64,000 nucleotides of DNA from Larsenimonas salina (lineage in GTDB: Bacteria > Pseudomonadota > Gammaproteobacteria > Pseudomonadales > Halomonadaceae): assembly GCF_023736155.1 (NCBI RefSeq), contig NZ_JAMLJJ010000001.1:744001-808000 (forward strand), read 5' to 3'. The translations under genes and the position numbers were made by a program. Shown here in pieces: positions 46,122-55,833 of this stretch. Every line of letters starts with the position of its first letter. Within the stretch, counting starts at the first letter, position 1. The notes beneath the pieces are model-generated. The model saw nothing but the letters and a program-made list of their open reading frames with translations, had not been told where the DNA came from and did not search any database.

Positions 46122-47192
46122 TTAAACGCGTAACCCCTGCCGATTGCTCCCATTGAGACAGGCCATCGCCCGCTCGCTCATCGAGGTTATGGGTACAATT
46201 TCATCGGCGGCTCCAAGAGCGATCGCCTCACGTGGCATACCAAAGACCACGCAGGTCGCTTCGTCCTGGGCCAGAGTCCGCGCCCCGGCATTTTTCATGT
46301 TCAAAAGGCCGGCAGCGCCGTCTTTTCCCATCCCCGTCAGGATGATACCAACGGCATTTTTGCCCGCATTTTTAGCCGCAGAATCAAATAAAACATCAAC
46401 CGAGGGGCGATGACGGTTAACCGGCTCGCTGTATTCAAGCTCGATCACATAGTTCGCCCCGCTGCGGCCGAGTTTGAGATGCGCGTCACCGCCCGGGGCA
46501 ATGTAGACGTGGCCTGGAAGGACACGTTCACCATGCTCGGCTTCCTTGACGGTCATGGCGCACAGAGAGTCCATGCGCTCAGCAAACGAGCGAGTGAAGC
46601 CCCCAGGCATATGCTGTGTAATCACGACAGCCGGGCTATCAGAAGGCAACGGCATCAGAAATTCGCGAATGGCCTCGGTACCGCCGGTCGACGAGCCCAC
46701 GATGAACAGCTTCTCACTGGACAAAAACGGCGTTTTGACCGAGGTCGGCGGCGCGGTATTTTGCTTGTGCTGTGGTGTGAGGCGCTTTAGCCGTGCCTTG
46801 GACGCCGCGCGAATCTTATCGGAAATGAGCGTTGTGTATTCGAGCATGCCGTTTCGAATGCCAAGCTCTGGCTTGGTCACGAAATCAACGGCTCCAAGCT
46901 CCAGCGCGCGCATGGTGACTTCCGACCCTCGGGCTGTCAGCGACGACACCATCACTACAGGCATCGGCCTTAACCGCATCAGCTTCTCGAGAAAATCGAG
47001 CCCGTCCATGCGCGGCATCTCGACATCGAGCGTTAATACATCGGGGTTATGTTTCTTGATGAGCTCACGGGCAATCAATGGATCCGGTGCGGTGGTGACC
47101 ATCTCCATGTCTGGCTGACTGTTAATGATTTCAGACATCAGACTGCGAATGAGTGCAGAGTCATCGACACACAAAACCTTTATCTTGTTCAA
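46122..47192 (-). CDS. cheB: Chemotaxis methylesterase CheB
   Basis: Removes methyl groups from, and deamidates, chemoreceptors; activated by CheA. The 356-residue product has an N-terminal receiver domain with D56 in [11 protein letters not shown]. The C-terminal esterase has its catalytic triad in [11 protein letters not shown] (Ser), [12 protein letters not shown] (His) and [10 protein letters not shown] (Asp). It overlaps cheD by four bases. Confidence 0.97.
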   Translation of the reverse strand: MNKIKVLCVDDSALIRSLMSEIINSQPDMEMVTTAPDPLIARELIKKHNPDVLTLDVEMPRMDGLDFLEKLMRLRPMPVVMVSSLTARGSEVTMRALELGAVDFVTKPELGIRNGMLEYTTLISDKIRAASKARLKRLTPQHKQNTAPPTSVKTPFLSSEKLFIVGSSTGGTEAIREFLMPLPSDSPAVVITQHMPGGFTRSFAERMDSLCAMTVKEAEHGERVLPGHVYIAPGGDAHLKLGRSGANYVIELEYSEPVNRHRPSVDVLFDSAAKNAGKNAVGIILTGMGKDGAAGLLNMKNAGARTLAQDEATCVVFGMPREAIALGAADEIVPITSMSERAMACLNGSNRQGLRV

Positions 47193-47884
47193 GATTGCAC
47201 TCCCCCCAGCTTTTTACTTTTTATCTGGTTTATATTGTCAAACAGCTCGATCGAAGGCGCTTTCTTCTTGCCAGAGGAGGCCAGTGTTTTCGCAAGCGAT
47301 TTCTCGCGGCTCTCGATCTGTGCGTCCCTGGATTTGAGACGCCGAACCATGGCCTGCCCGCTTCGGGGCAGATAATTGACCCGGCGGGGAAACTTGTCCT
47401 TGAGGTCCTGCGCCACAACACGAATGCGCTCAAGCTCGAGATACCTCAAAATGAATTCCGAGTTGCGCTCACCGATTCGGGAGACACTCATGTCGCTTAG
47501 AACCGTCGCACCTCCAAACACCTTGGCCTCCAGGCGCTCGCGTTTGGCCCCGGCACTCAGCAAGGCATTGATCAAGACTTCCATTGCGTAGGCGCCATAG
47601 CGCATCGAGGCCGACCCCGTCTGAACCGACGGCCCGCTGTCATCTGGCAGCATGAAGTGGTTCATGCCTCCCACCCCTAATACCGGGTCACGTATACAGG
47701 CTGCGATGCACGACCCAAGTACGGTGGTCAAAAGCATGTCGTCATCGCTTACGTAGTACTCGTTAGGCAGCAGCTTGACGGCCTTCACGCTGAATTCACG
47801 GTCGAAGTAGTGATGCGTGGCAAGGCTTTCGATATCAGCTGCCGCCTTGTCTTTGTGATGGCTGGTTCGTGTCATCGAAATCAA
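47189..47884 (-). CDS. cheD: Chemoreceptor glutamine deamidase CheD
   Basis: Deamidates receptor glutamines. The 231-residue product has the catalytic Cys in [15 protein letters not shown] and the His in [10 protein letters not shown], with KVFGGATVL later. It is longer than the usual 160-200 residues because of a 40-residue N-terminal part and a Lys/Ser-rich C-terminal tail. It overlaps cheR and cheB by four bases each. E. coli lacks CheD. Confidence 0.95.
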   Translation of the reverse strand: MISMTRTSHHKDKAAADIESLATHHYFDREFSVKAVKLLPNEYYVSDDDMLLTTVLGSCIAACIRDPVLGVGGMNHFMLPDDSGPSVQTGSASMRYGAYAMEVLINALLSAGAKRERLEAKVFGGATVLSDMSVSRIGERNSEFILRYLELERIRVVAQDLKDKFPRRVNYLPRSGQAMVRRLKSRDAQIESREKSLAKTLASSGKKKAPSIELFDNINQIKSKKLGGVQS

Positions 47885-48723
47885 CCCCGCCCTTTCTGAG
47901 CCAGTTCGTATACGGTATGCCCCCGTAGCCTGAACGCCTTGGTGATGTAGCTGAAGTTTTCAGAGTGTCCGGCAAACAAGAGGCCATCGGGCTTCAGGTA
48001 CGTCGCAAAGCGCTCGAGAATCTTGGCTTGGGTGGGCTTGTCGAAATAGATCATGACGTTACGGCAAAAGATCACATCGAAGGGGCCATCAAGCTCCCAG
48101 CGAGGCGCCAACAGGTTGAGCTGCTCGAACTGGATCAGGCTGCGCAGATTGTCCTGCGCACGTACCATGCCTGCACGAGCGCCCTTGCCTTTTTGAAAGT
48201 ACTTTCTCAACTGCTCCTGGCTGATCTTGCTGACCTGATTGTCCGAATAAACGCCCGCGCGCGCCTTGGCAAGGGCACTGGTATCAATGTCGGTAGCAAC
48301 CAGGCTCGCCGAGGCATTCATGCCTAGGGCGTCTCGAAGCGTGATCGCGATCGAATAGGGCTCCTCGCCGGTCGAGGCCGCACTGCACCAGACCTTGAAC
48401 TGGCCTTGAGACTTTTTCTTGAGCGCATGCTCGGACAGCAGCGGAAAATGATGCATTTCGCGAAAGAAGGAAGTCAGGTTTGTGGTCAGCGAGTTAACGA
48501 ACTGTTCCCACTCCGCAGAGTCTTCATCACTTTCCAGATGCGACAAATAATCACTGAAGCGCTGCAGGCCAAGCCCTCTCAGCCGCTTTGCAAGACGGCT
48601 ATAGACCATTTCACGCTTGTGATCGGCCAGTGCGATACCGGCCCTTTCATAAATGAGCTTTCTGATGCGATCGAAATCCCCATCGGTCAGCATCAAGTCA
48701 CGAGTCTCTTTAACGGCTTGCAC
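47881..48723 (-). CDS. cheR: Chemoreceptor methyltransferase CheR
   Basis: SAM-dependent methylation of receptor glutamates. The 280-residue product has an N-terminal helical domain (YERAGIALADHKREMVYSRL), SAM-binding VWCSAASTGEEPYSIAITL, and the catalytic-domain motif FDVIFCRNVMIYFD. The beta-subdomain that binds the receptor pentapeptide is retained in length, in line with the tether-like end on the adjacent receptor. Confidence 0.97.
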   Translation of the reverse strand: MQAVKETRDLMLTDGDFDRIRKLIYERAGIALADHKREMVYSRLAKRLRGLGLQRFSDYLSHLESDEDSAEWEQFVNSLTTNLTSFFREMHHFPLLSEHALKKKSQGQFKVWCSAASTGEEPYSIAITLRDALGMNASASLVATDIDTSALAKARAGVYSDNQVSKISQEQLRKYFQKGKGARAGMVRAQDNLRSLIQFEQLNLLAPRWELDGPFDVIFCRNVMIYFDKPTQAKILERFATYLKPDGLLFAGHSENFSYITKAFRLRGHTVYELAQKGRG

Positions 48724-48759
48724 GGTTGGATCTCCTCCACCATCGACCGGCCCCGGGGA

Positions 48760-50559
48760 TTAGAACGCTTCCCAGCTATGGTCTTCTTTTGGATGCATGC
48801 CCTTGGCGGGGCGCCCCGACTGTTTGGGTGAAGACGCTGAGGTCTTGGCCATCGCCTTCGCTGCACCTGCATTACTTTTGCTGCTTTGTTTTGTTATCGG
48901 CGAGGATTGCAAACCTTTGATATGAAAAATGGACATTGCGTAATTGAGTTCATCCACCTGCTCGGACATCGATGAAGATGCCGCTACCGTTTCTTCCGCC
49001 ATGGCCGCATTTTGCTGAGTGGCCTGATCGATCGAGACCACCGCCTGGCGCATCTGCTCGAGCCCATCACTCTGTTCCCGAGAGGCTTGAGAAATATCGG
49101 TAATCAGCTGGTTGACCTGTCTGATCGACTCAGTGATCTCACCCATGGTCTTGCCGGCTTTTTCGACCATATCCGTACCCACCTTGACCCGATCAGAGGA
49201 GGTGTCGATCAGCGCGCGAATGTCCTTTGACGCACTGGCACTTCGACTTGCAAGATTTCGCACTTCATTGGCCACTACTGCAAACCCGCGGCCCTGTTCG
49301 CCGGCTCGCGCCGCTTCAACGGATGCGTTCAAGGCAAGAAGATTGGTCTGAAATGCGATCGAATCGATAATCCCGATGATGTCGGCGATCTTCTGGGAGC
49401 TTTCGTTGATGGCCTGCATCGTTCGAACGACATCGCCGACTTCCTTGCCTCCCTGGTCCACCAGCTTGCTCGATGATTCCGAGAGCGTCTTGGCATGGCC
49501 TGCGTTGCCGCTGTTTTGTTGTACCGTCGACATCAGCTCTTCCATACCTGCTGACGTCTGCTCGAGTGAGGCGGCCTGCGCTTCCGTGCGAGAGGAGAAA
49601 TGCTGGCTTGCAGTCGTTATTTCCTGAGACGCCGGCGCCATCAGAGCGCTGTTGGCCTGAACATCGTTCAATATGCTGACCAGCCCCTTACGCATGCGGC
49701 TGAGCGACTGCTGAAGCTGGCCGACCTCGTCACTGCTCTTGGCGGTGATGTCGGTGGTCAGGTTGCCCAGCCCGATCTGCTCGGAAAGCGCCAGAGCCTC
49801 ATGAAGCGGCTGGACGGTTTTCTGATACAGCCGCCAGGCAAGCCAGGCCGATAGACCAGCAGCACCCAACGCACATAGAAGCCCCGGCCACATGCTCTGC
49901 GAGGCAAGCGCATTGATTTGGGCAGCCAGTTCAGGGCTTTGGCGCAGAACATCGGACTGACCAACTAGGGCCTTCACTTGATCAAGGGCACCGAGGCTTT
50001 GGTAGGCGATTGCACCGGAGGCAACCATGCCGGCACCGGCCGCCGCGCAGACGCCGCCAAGCCGCATGGCAATCGAGGGCTTCGTGAAAAGAGCGACCCA
50101 GCGGGCAGGTCCTCGCGTCTTGATCTGTCCGTCTTTCAGGTAAACACGCTTGCCCTGCCCGGCGTTCAAGGCCGCATAGGTCTTGGCGGCAAGCTGCTTA
50201 TCTGTATCACTGATTTTGACGCGGACCGAGGCATACCCCACAACCTTGCCCTCGACCCTGATGGGCGAGACAGTGGCTTCGACCCAGTAATGATCCCCAT
50301 TCTTGCATCGGTTTTTGACATAACCCCGCCAGGTTCTTCCTGCCTTGACGGTTTTCCACAAGTTACCGAACGCCACCGGTGGCATATCCGGGTGACGCAC
50401 CAGATTGTGCGGTGAGCCAATCAACTCTTCTCTACTATACCCACTGACCTTGATAAACGCCGGGTTGGCAAAGGTGATGTAGCCTTTTAGATCGGTTTTG
50501 GAGATGAGGTAGTCTTCGGTATCAAGCGTGTATTCTCTACCGGTAACGTGAGTCGACAT
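48760..50559 (-). CDS. aer: Aer-type PAS chemoreceptor with C-terminal tether
   Basis: Energy/redox chemoreceptor of 599 residues. The PAS domain (about 10-120) has the Aer FAD-site signature HNLVRHPDMPP and VKNRCKNGDHYWVEA. Two membrane segments (about 163-187 and 224-245) flank a short loop, followed by HAMP and the signalling hairpin (FQTNLLALNASVEAARAGEQ). After the coiled coil a 50-residue Ser/Lys/Ala-rich tail ends SWEAF, like the NWETF CheR/CheB-docking peptide of Tsr/Tar; E. coli Aer lacks it. The start at 50559 has AAGG upstream; a TTG six codons earlier is in frame. Its own sigma-28 promoter is present. Confidence 0.92.
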   Translation of the reverse strand: MSTHVTGREYTLDTEDYLISKTDLKGYITFANPAFIKVSGYSREELIGSPHNLVRHPDMPPVAFGNLWKTVKAGRTWRGYVKNRCKNGDHYWVEATVSPIRVEGKVVGYASVRVKISDTDKQLAAKTYAALNAGQGKRVYLKDGQIKTRGPARWVALFTKPSIAMRLGGVCAAAGAGMVASGAIAYQSLGALDQVKALVGQSDVLRQSPELAAQINALASQSMWPGLLCALGAAGLSAWLAWRLYQKTVQPLHEALALSEQIGLGNLTTDITAKSSDEVGQLQQSLSRMRKGLVSILNDVQANSALMAPASQEITTASQHFSSRTEAQAASLEQTSAGMEELMSTVQQNSGNAGHAKTLSESSSKLVDQGGKEVGDVVRTMQAINESSQKIADIIGIIDSIAFQTNLLALNASVEAARAGEQGRGFAVVANEVRNLASRSASASKDIRALIDTSSDRVKVGTDMVEKAGKTMGEITESIRQVNQLITDISQASREQSDGLEQMRQAVVSIDQATQQNAAMAEETVAASSSMSEQVDELNYAMSIFHIKGLQSSPITKQSSKSNAGAAKAMAKTSASSPKQSGRPAKGMHPKEDHSWEAF

Positions 50560-50604
50560 GTCATGTGCGCCTTTCAAAATTAGTATTTACTTCGTTCAAA
50601 AAAA

Positions 50605-50631
50605 TTAACGGCGCACGGTTTTTTTTCTTTA
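50605..50631 (-). promoter_or_regulatory. Sigma-28 promoter of the receptor-cheRDBYZ genes
   Basis: On the minus strand TAAAGAAA (50624-50631), an 11-base spacer, GCCGTTAA (50605-50612). It lies right after the cheW terminator, so the downstream receptor and che genes form a separate late unit. Confidence 0.82.
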
Positions 50632-50639
50632 TTAGCAAC

Positions 50640-50665
50640 AAAAAAAGCCACCGCAGGCGGTGGCT
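50640..50665 (-). terminator. Terminator of cheA-cheW
   Basis: On the minus strand AGCCACCGC, loop CT, GCGGTGGCT, then T6. It starts about 35 bases after the cheW stop. Confidence 0.9.
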
Positions 50666-50700
50666 CTAAATAAAGTTTGGATTAAAAGTTCAGTGCTTGG

Positions 50701-51189
50701 TCACGCTGCAACTTCATCAACCAGCGCCATTTCGGTACTGCTCATCATTTTTTCGATATCCATCAGGATCAGCATGCGGTCTTCGATGCTGCCAAGGCCC
50801 ATGATGAATTCCGAAGAAAGCGCCGTGCCGAAGTCAGGAGAATCCTTGATCTGTTCGGGCGAAAGCGTCAGCACGTCCGAGACGCCATCGACCACCACAC
50901 CCACAACGCGATGCCCGATATTGAGTACGATCACAACGGTCTGCTGATTGTACTGAGCCTCGCCGACCGCAAACTTGATGCGCAGATCAAGGATCGGAAC
51001 GATGACACCACGCAGGTTGGTGACGCCCTTGATGAACTCGGGGGCATTGGCAATGCGCGTCACGCCGTCATACCCTCGAATCTCCTGCACTTTCAGGATA
51101 TCGATGCCGTATTCTTCCTCACCGATCCGGAAGATAAGAAACTCGTTGCCTTCCACGTCGTGCTGCTGATCCGTCATGTGATTTTCCAT
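50701..51189 (-). CDS. cheW: Chemotaxis coupling protein CheW
   Basis: Links receptors to CheA. The 162-residue SH3-like protein has [40 protein letters not shown] and [20 protein letters not shown], all as in E. coli CheW. It starts 15 bases after the cheA stop. Confidence 0.98.
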   Translation of the reverse strand: MENHMTDQQHDVEGNEFLIFRIGEEEYGIDILKVQEIRGYDGVTRIANAPEFIKGVTNLRGVIVPILDLRIKFAVGEAQYNQQTVVIVLNIGHRVVGVVVDGVSDVLTLSPEQIKDSPDFGTALSSEFIMGLGSIEDRMLILMDIEKMMSSTEMALVDEVAA

Positions 51190-51204
51190 GGTATTGCCCC
51201 AAAA

Positions 51205-53256
51205 TTAGTGAACGGTTGCCGAAGAGCGGGATGACTCGCCTCGGCGATCTCGGCTGATGCGCTGTAGTGCTGGCACATCGAGAATCAGCGCCACACTGCC
51301 ATCTCCCATGATGGTGGCCGCGGATATACCCGGCACCTTGCGATAATTGGTTTCAAGGTTCTTGACCACGACCTGGTGCTGGCCAATCAGTTGATCGACA
51401 AGCAGTGCACAGTGTCGCCCCTCACTCTGAACGATCATGACAATGCCTTGCGTCACATCCGTTTGGGCGCTGGGCACGTTGAATACCTTGTGCAGTTCGA
51501 CCAGCGGCAGATATTCCCCTCGGACATAAATCACCTGATCCTGGCCCGCGACCTTGTTGATCTCATCTGTCTTGACCTGGATCGACTCCATAATGGCCCC
51601 GAGCGGCAGGATGAAGACCTCATCGCCCACCTTGACCGACATGCCGTCAAGAATGGCAAGCGTCAGCGGCAGGACAATGCGGGTCGTCGACCCCTTGCCT
51701 GCCTGGGAAAGAATATCGACGTGACCGCCCATTTGTTGAATGTTTCGCTTGACTACATCCATGCCGACGCCCCGCCCGGAAACGTCCGTGATTTCATCGG
51801 CCGTTGAGAAGCCCGGTGCAAAAATAAGCTGCCAGACGTCTTCATCACTCATGGTGTCGGAAATCTGGATACCAGAGGACTGTGCCTTGGAGAGAATCTT
51901 TTCACGATTGAGTCCGGCGCCGTCGTCTGAAACCTCAATCAGGATATTGCCCCCCTGATGCTGGGCAGAGAGCGTCAGTTTACCGACACGGTGTTTGCCA
52001 GCCGCTTCGCGTTTGTCGGGCAATTCGATACCGTGATCAAGGCAGTTACGAACCAAGTGCGTCAGCGGGTCGATGATGCGCTCTATAAGCCCCTTGTCGA
52101 GCTCGGTCGATTTGCCCACCGTGACCAGCTCGATCTCCTTGCCGAGCTTGCCGGCCAGATCACGAACAAGCCGCGGGAAACGATTGAATACGTAGTCCAT
52201 CGGCATCATACGCACTGACATGACCGCTTCCTGCAGGTCGCGAGCGTTTCGCTGAAGCTGGGTCATCCCGTTCAGAAGCTGACCATAGGCCACCGGATCA
52301 AGCCCTTGGGTGGTTTGCTCGAGCATCGACTGGGTAATGACAAGCTCGCCCACTAGGTTGATGATCTGATCGACTTTCTCGGTGGATACACGAAGCGAGG
52401 CATCGCTGCCGTTACCGGCCTTGGCAGGTTTCTTGGGCGCAGCCGGCTTGGCGGTGGCCTTCTTGTCGTCTTCGGGTTTCTTGGCAGCGGGCTGGGCAGC
52501 ACTTGAGGACGGCTGCTCCGCTACAGGTGCCGGGGCCGGGGCCGGTTGAGCCGGCTCGCCCACCTCGGTACCACTTGTTTCCTTGATCGAAATCTGGCCG
52601 GCATCCAGCACGAAACAAAGAACCGCCTCGATATCATCGATAGGCTCCTGGGTTTCGATCGACACGGTCAGCGTGCCTTCGGAAAACTCTGAGTGCTTGA
52701 TGGCTCCAAACAGCGCCAGCTCCTCGGTCAAAGTGTCCTTTTCGTCTTCTTCGATCTTGGTAAGCGTAAGCGTCAATACCCGGTCCGCACCGTTTGCGCT
52801 GGCTGCACCGGCTTCGGGCTGCGCGGTTGGCTTGGGCGCCGCCACCTTGGGCGCACCGCCTTCGACACGCTCTTCGGCGATGCGCTTTAGGGTATTACAA
52901 ATACGCTCGAACGCTTCGGGATCGGGCTCTTCCTGATTGCGGTAGGCATTCAACTGATCTGTAAGCATATCTTTTGTTTCCAAGAAGATATCGATGATTT
53001 CACGATCGAGCGTAAGCTCGTGATGACGAGCACGATCCAGAAGGTTTTCGAAAATATGGGTCGTTTCCTGAAGCACGGTGAAACCGAACGTCCCCGCACC
53101 TCCCTTGATCGAATGGGCTGCACGAAAAATGGCGTTGAGCTGTTCGCTGTCTGGCTCATCGATATCGATATCGAGCAGCAGGTGCTCCATTTCATTGAGA
53201 AGCTCTTCCGCTTCCTCAAAGAACGTTTGATAAAACTCGGTAATATCCATGCTCAT
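51205..53256 (-). CDS. cheA: Chemotaxis histidine kinase CheA
   Basis: Central kinase of chemotaxis, 683 residues. The HPt domain has His48 in FRAAHSIKGGAGTFG. P2 is at about 155-235. A linker rich in Pro/Ala/Lys (about 235-280) follows. P3 dimerisation, the P4 ATP-binding domain (HLVRNCLDHGIELPDKR; DDGAGLNREKI; FSTADEITDVSGRGVGMDVV) and the P5 CheW-like domain complete the enteric-type order. GAGAG precedes the ATG. Confidence 0.98.
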   Translation of the reverse strand: MSMDITEFYQTFFEEAEELLNEMEHLLLDIDIDEPDSEQLNAIFRAAHSIKGGAGTFGFTVLQETTHIFENLLDRARHHELTLDREIIDIFLETKDMLTDQLNAYRNQEEPDPEAFERICNTLKRIAEERVEGGAPKVAAPKPTAQPEAGAASANGADRVLTLTLTKIEEDEKDTLTEELALFGAIKHSEFSEGTLTVSIETQEPIDDIEAVLCFVLDAGQISIKETSGTEVGEPAQPAPAPAPVAEQPSSSAAQPAAKKPEDDKKATAKPAAPKKPAKAGNGSDASLRVSTEKVDQIINLVGELVITQSMLEQTTQGLDPVAYGQLLNGMTQLQRNARDLQEAVMSVRMMPMDYVFNRFPRLVRDLAGKLGKEIELVTVGKSTELDKGLIERIIDPLTHLVRNCLDHGIELPDKREAAGKHRVGKLTLSAQHQGGNILIEVSDDGAGLNREKILSKAQSSGIQISDTMSDEDVWQLIFAPGFSTADEITDVSGRGVGMDVVKRNIQQMGGHVDILSQAGKGSTTRIVLPLTLAILDGMSVKVGDEVFILPLGAIMESIQVKTDEINKVAGQDQVIYVRGEYLPLVELHKVFNVPSAQTDVTQGIVMIVQSEGRHCALLVDQLIGQHQVVVKNLETNYRKVPGISAATIMGDGSVALILDVPALQRISRDRRGESSRSSATVH

Positions 53257-53300
53257 AGTGATCTCTCGATGCCGTGATAGGGATAAGGGCCAGTCGCGAC

Positions 53301-53666
53301 CTAGCTCATCAACTGAGCAGCAAGCTCGACCAGACTTTCAGGGTCGAACGGCTTGGACAGCCAACCATTGGCCCCTGCATCGCGTGCAACCTGCTTGAAG
53401 TGATCCTGGGACTCGGACGTCAGCACCAGGATGGGGGTGGCATCGAACTCAGACATGGCTCTCAGTTCGGCAATGAGCTTGTCCCCATCCATTTTCGGCA
53501 TATGCCAGTCGGTAATGACCAGATCAAAGGTCTCGCCACTTCGTGCCTTCTCGAGTGCATCTTCTCCATCGACGGCGCTTACGACATGCCAGCCTTCTGC
53601 TTCAAGGGCCGCGACCATGATCTTTCTGATAAGCGCCGAATCATCTGCCAAAAGTATTGAATACAT
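53301..53666 (-). CDS. CheY-like single-domain response regulator
   Basis: 121 residues with all receiver residues: acidic pair ADD (8-9), D53 in VITDWHMP, T in LVLTSESQ and K in WLSKPFDP. It has no output domain. The sequence differs clearly from the CheY at 45690-46079, so it is a distinct second CheY, perhaps a phosphate sink, a second motor ligand or an adaptation regulator. It is located between motB and cheA. The start at 53666 (MYSILLADDS) has a weak ribosome site; the frame is open 18 codons further up but without receiver-like sequence. Confidence 0.9.
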   Translation of the reverse strand: MYSILLADDSALIRKIMVAALEAEGWHVVSAVDGEDALEKARSGETFDLVITDWHMPKMDGDKLIAELRAMSEFDATPILVLTSESQDHFKQVARDAGANGWLSKPFDPESLVELAAQLMS

Positions 53667-53737
53667 AGTTTTTACTTTTCTTTGAACGTCATGGACACGG
53701 TGCACGCCAACACAGAGCACCCCCCGCTTATTCCCTA

Positions 53738-54637
53738 TTATCGTTCGACGCCGCCCGATTCTTTAGATGGCATCAATGGGCTTTTAAACACCGGAATACC
53801 ACCGGCGTCACTCATTTCATCCAGCATCCGCCGCTCGCTGTCCTGATTGAGCATCAAGATACTGATCCGCCGATTGATCGGTGCATCCGGCGTGTCTGGA
53901 TCAAGACTCATCGTTGCGGCAAGCCCGATCACACGGAACAGCTTCTGACTGTCGAGACCACCCGCCACAAGCTCGCGACGCGCCGCATTCGCTCGGTCAC
54001 TCGATAGCTCCCAGTTGCTGTACGCGGCATCCCCGGCGGCATAAGGCAAGTCGTCGGTGTGGCCTGAAATCGTAATGTGATTTGGAAGCTCGTTGAGCAC
54101 AGGGGCAATCGTTCGCAGAACCTTTCGCATATAGGGCACGATATCGGCGCTTCCGATCTTGAACATGGGCCGGTTGTTGCTGTCGATGATTTGTATGCGA
54201 AGCCCGTCCGGGGTCATTTCGATCTTGAGCTGCTCTTGGAGCGCCCTGAGCGCCGGATCCTGCTGGATCAGGCTGTCGAGCCGAAACTTGAGCTGGCGCA
54301 GCTCGGCGTCATCAAGCCTGTAGGCGTGAGGCGTGATAACGACTTTCTTGACCTCACCCTCTTGGTGGGTAACGTCATCCCCGCCTCCGGGGATCGCGCT
54401 GTTGCTGGCCGAGTTCTTGTCCCCTCCAAACATCGCGACCTTAAGCGGTGTATTGAAATATTCGCTGATGGCTTCGAGCTCGGCCTCACTTGTACCGGAC
54501 AGCAACCACATCACCAGGAAGAAGGCCATCATGGCTGTCATGAAGTCGGCATAGGCAATCTTCCAACTGCCATGTGCGCCGTGATCAGACTTTTTCTTCC
54601 GTTTAATGACGATTGGACGTCGTGCGTTATGGTTCAT
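53738..54637 (-). CDS. motB: Stator protein MotB
   Basis: Peptidoglycan-anchored half of the stator, 299 residues. After a Lys/Arg-rich start comes GSWKIAYADFMTAMMAFFLV, with the proton-carrying Asp31 at the start of the single membrane helix. The C-terminal OmpA-like domain has ITISGHTDDLPYAAGDAAYS and SSDRANAARRELVAGG. The membrane segment is of the H+-type MotB kind rather than PomB. It follows motA by 9 bases. Confidence 0.97.
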   Translation of the reverse strand: MNHNARRPIVIKRKKKSDHGAHGSWKIAYADFMTAMMAFFLVMWLLSGTSEAELEAISEYFNTPLKVAMFGGDKNSASNSAIPGGGDDVTHQEGEVKKVVITPHAYRLDDAELRQLKFRLDSLIQQDPALRALQEQLKIEMTPDGLRIQIIDSNNRPMFKIGSADIVPYMRKVLRTIAPVLNELPNHITISGHTDDLPYAAGDAAYSNWELSSDRANAARRELVAGGLDSQKLFRVIGLAATMSLDPDTPDAPINRRISILMLNQDSERRMLDEMSDAGGIPVFKSPLMPSKESGGVER

Positions 54638-54646
54638 GTCCGCTCC

Positions 54647-55516
54647 TTAGCCGGCCGGCTTGGACTTGACACTGCGGACGTGCTCTTCGAGTTCGCTGAA
54701 TGACGGTCTCTCGGAGGCGAACAGCGCTTTTCGACCAAACTCGACAGCAAGTGGCGGTGCGTAACCATTCAGGTTGGCAAGCAGCGTCACCTTGATGCAC
54801 TGAAGCATCTTGACCATCTCTTCGACGTGGTGCTTGACCTTGTTGGCAAGCGGGGTGACGAACCCATAGGCAAGCAAAATACCCAGGAAGGTTCCCACCA
54901 TTGCGTTGGCGATCAGGGGCCCGATCTGCTCGGGCTCGAGCCCTTCGGCACCCAGGGTATGTACAACCCCCATGACGGCTGCAACGATACCGAAGGCCGG
55001 CAGGCCATCACCTACCGCATTGATGCTGTGCGCTGGCACTTCGGCCTCGTGTTGAAACGTCTCGATCTCATGATCCATCAGGGATTCGATCTCGAACGGA
55101 TCCATGTTGCCGCTGATCATGAGTCGCAGGTAATCCGTCAGAAACTCCATCAGAAGCGGGTCGTTAACGAGGGCGGGATACTGAGAAAAGATTGGGCTGT
55201 CTTCCGGGGAGTCGATATCTTTTTCAAGCGCCATCATGCCTTCCTGACGGCCCTTGGCGAGAATCAGGTACAAAAGCCCCATCAGATCGAGAAACATCTC
55301 CTTGTTGTAATGACTGCTTTTCATCAACTTGGGCAGGATGCGAATGGTTGCCTTAATGCCATGTCCGCTATTGGATGCGATGAACGCGCCCATTCCTGCA
55401 CCAAAAATGATGACGATTTCCGCAGGTTGCCAGAGCGCGCCAAGATGTCCGCCAACCATTAGGTAGCCGCCGAAAACACACGCGACAACAGCGATATAGC
55501 CAATGATGATAAGCAC
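54647..55516 (-). CDS. motA: Stator protein MotA
   Basis: Membrane ring subunit of the stator, 289 residues. Four membrane helices are seen (LIIIGYIAVVACVFGGYLMV; AEIVIIFGAGMGAFIAS; GDGLPAFGIVAAVMGVVHTL; IANAMVGTFLGILLAYGFV), with the conserved prolines in the third and fourth and a cytoplasmic loop bearing the charged motor-contact residues (LAKGRQEGMMALEKDID). First gene of motAB-cheY2-cheA-cheW, driven by a sigma-28-type promoter. Confidence 0.97.
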   Translation of the reverse strand: MLIIIGYIAVVACVFGGYLMVGGHLGALWQPAEIVIIFGAGMGAFIASNSGHGIKATIRILPKLMKSSHYNKEMFLDLMGLLYLILAKGRQEGMMALEKDIDSPEDSPIFSQYPALVNDPLLMEFLTDYLRLMISGNMDPFEIESLMDHEIETFQHEAEVPAHSINAVGDGLPAFGIVAAVMGVVHTLGAEGLEPEQIGPLIANAMVGTFLGILLAYGFVTPLANKVKHHVEEMVKMLQCIKVTLLANLNGYAPPLAVEFGRKALFASERPSFSELEEHVRSVKSKPAG

Positions 55517-55550
55517 GTTTTTCCCCTGCCAAGTAGTTATCTACGTTCCA

Positions 55551-55577
55551 TAAACGGCGACGGGGGTAAAACCTTGA
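55551..55577 (-). promoter_or_regulatory. Sigma-28-type promoter of motA
   Basis: On the minus strand TCAAGGTT (55570-55577), an 11-base spacer, GCCGTTTA (55551-55558); each box is 6/8 to consensus. A start near 55545 gives a 30-base leader. Confidence 0.65.
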
Positions 55578-55833
55578 GCTGCGACCCTGCCCCCTCAGCG
55601 ACAGCTCAAAAAGTAAAAAGTGAGGCGCGACTCACACGGTTGGCTCACACGGTCATCAATGGATAACGAGCAAGCACACCCAGGACGTCACGATCTGACC
55701 AGAACATGGAATCTGCCTTTGTATCGCAGGCAAGAAGACGTTTAGAAGGTGGGTCATATGAGACGGAAAAGGATATTCAAGGTTCGTTTATAAAGGGCGA
55801 TATAAAGCTCGAACTCTTTTAGCCGGTTGACTA

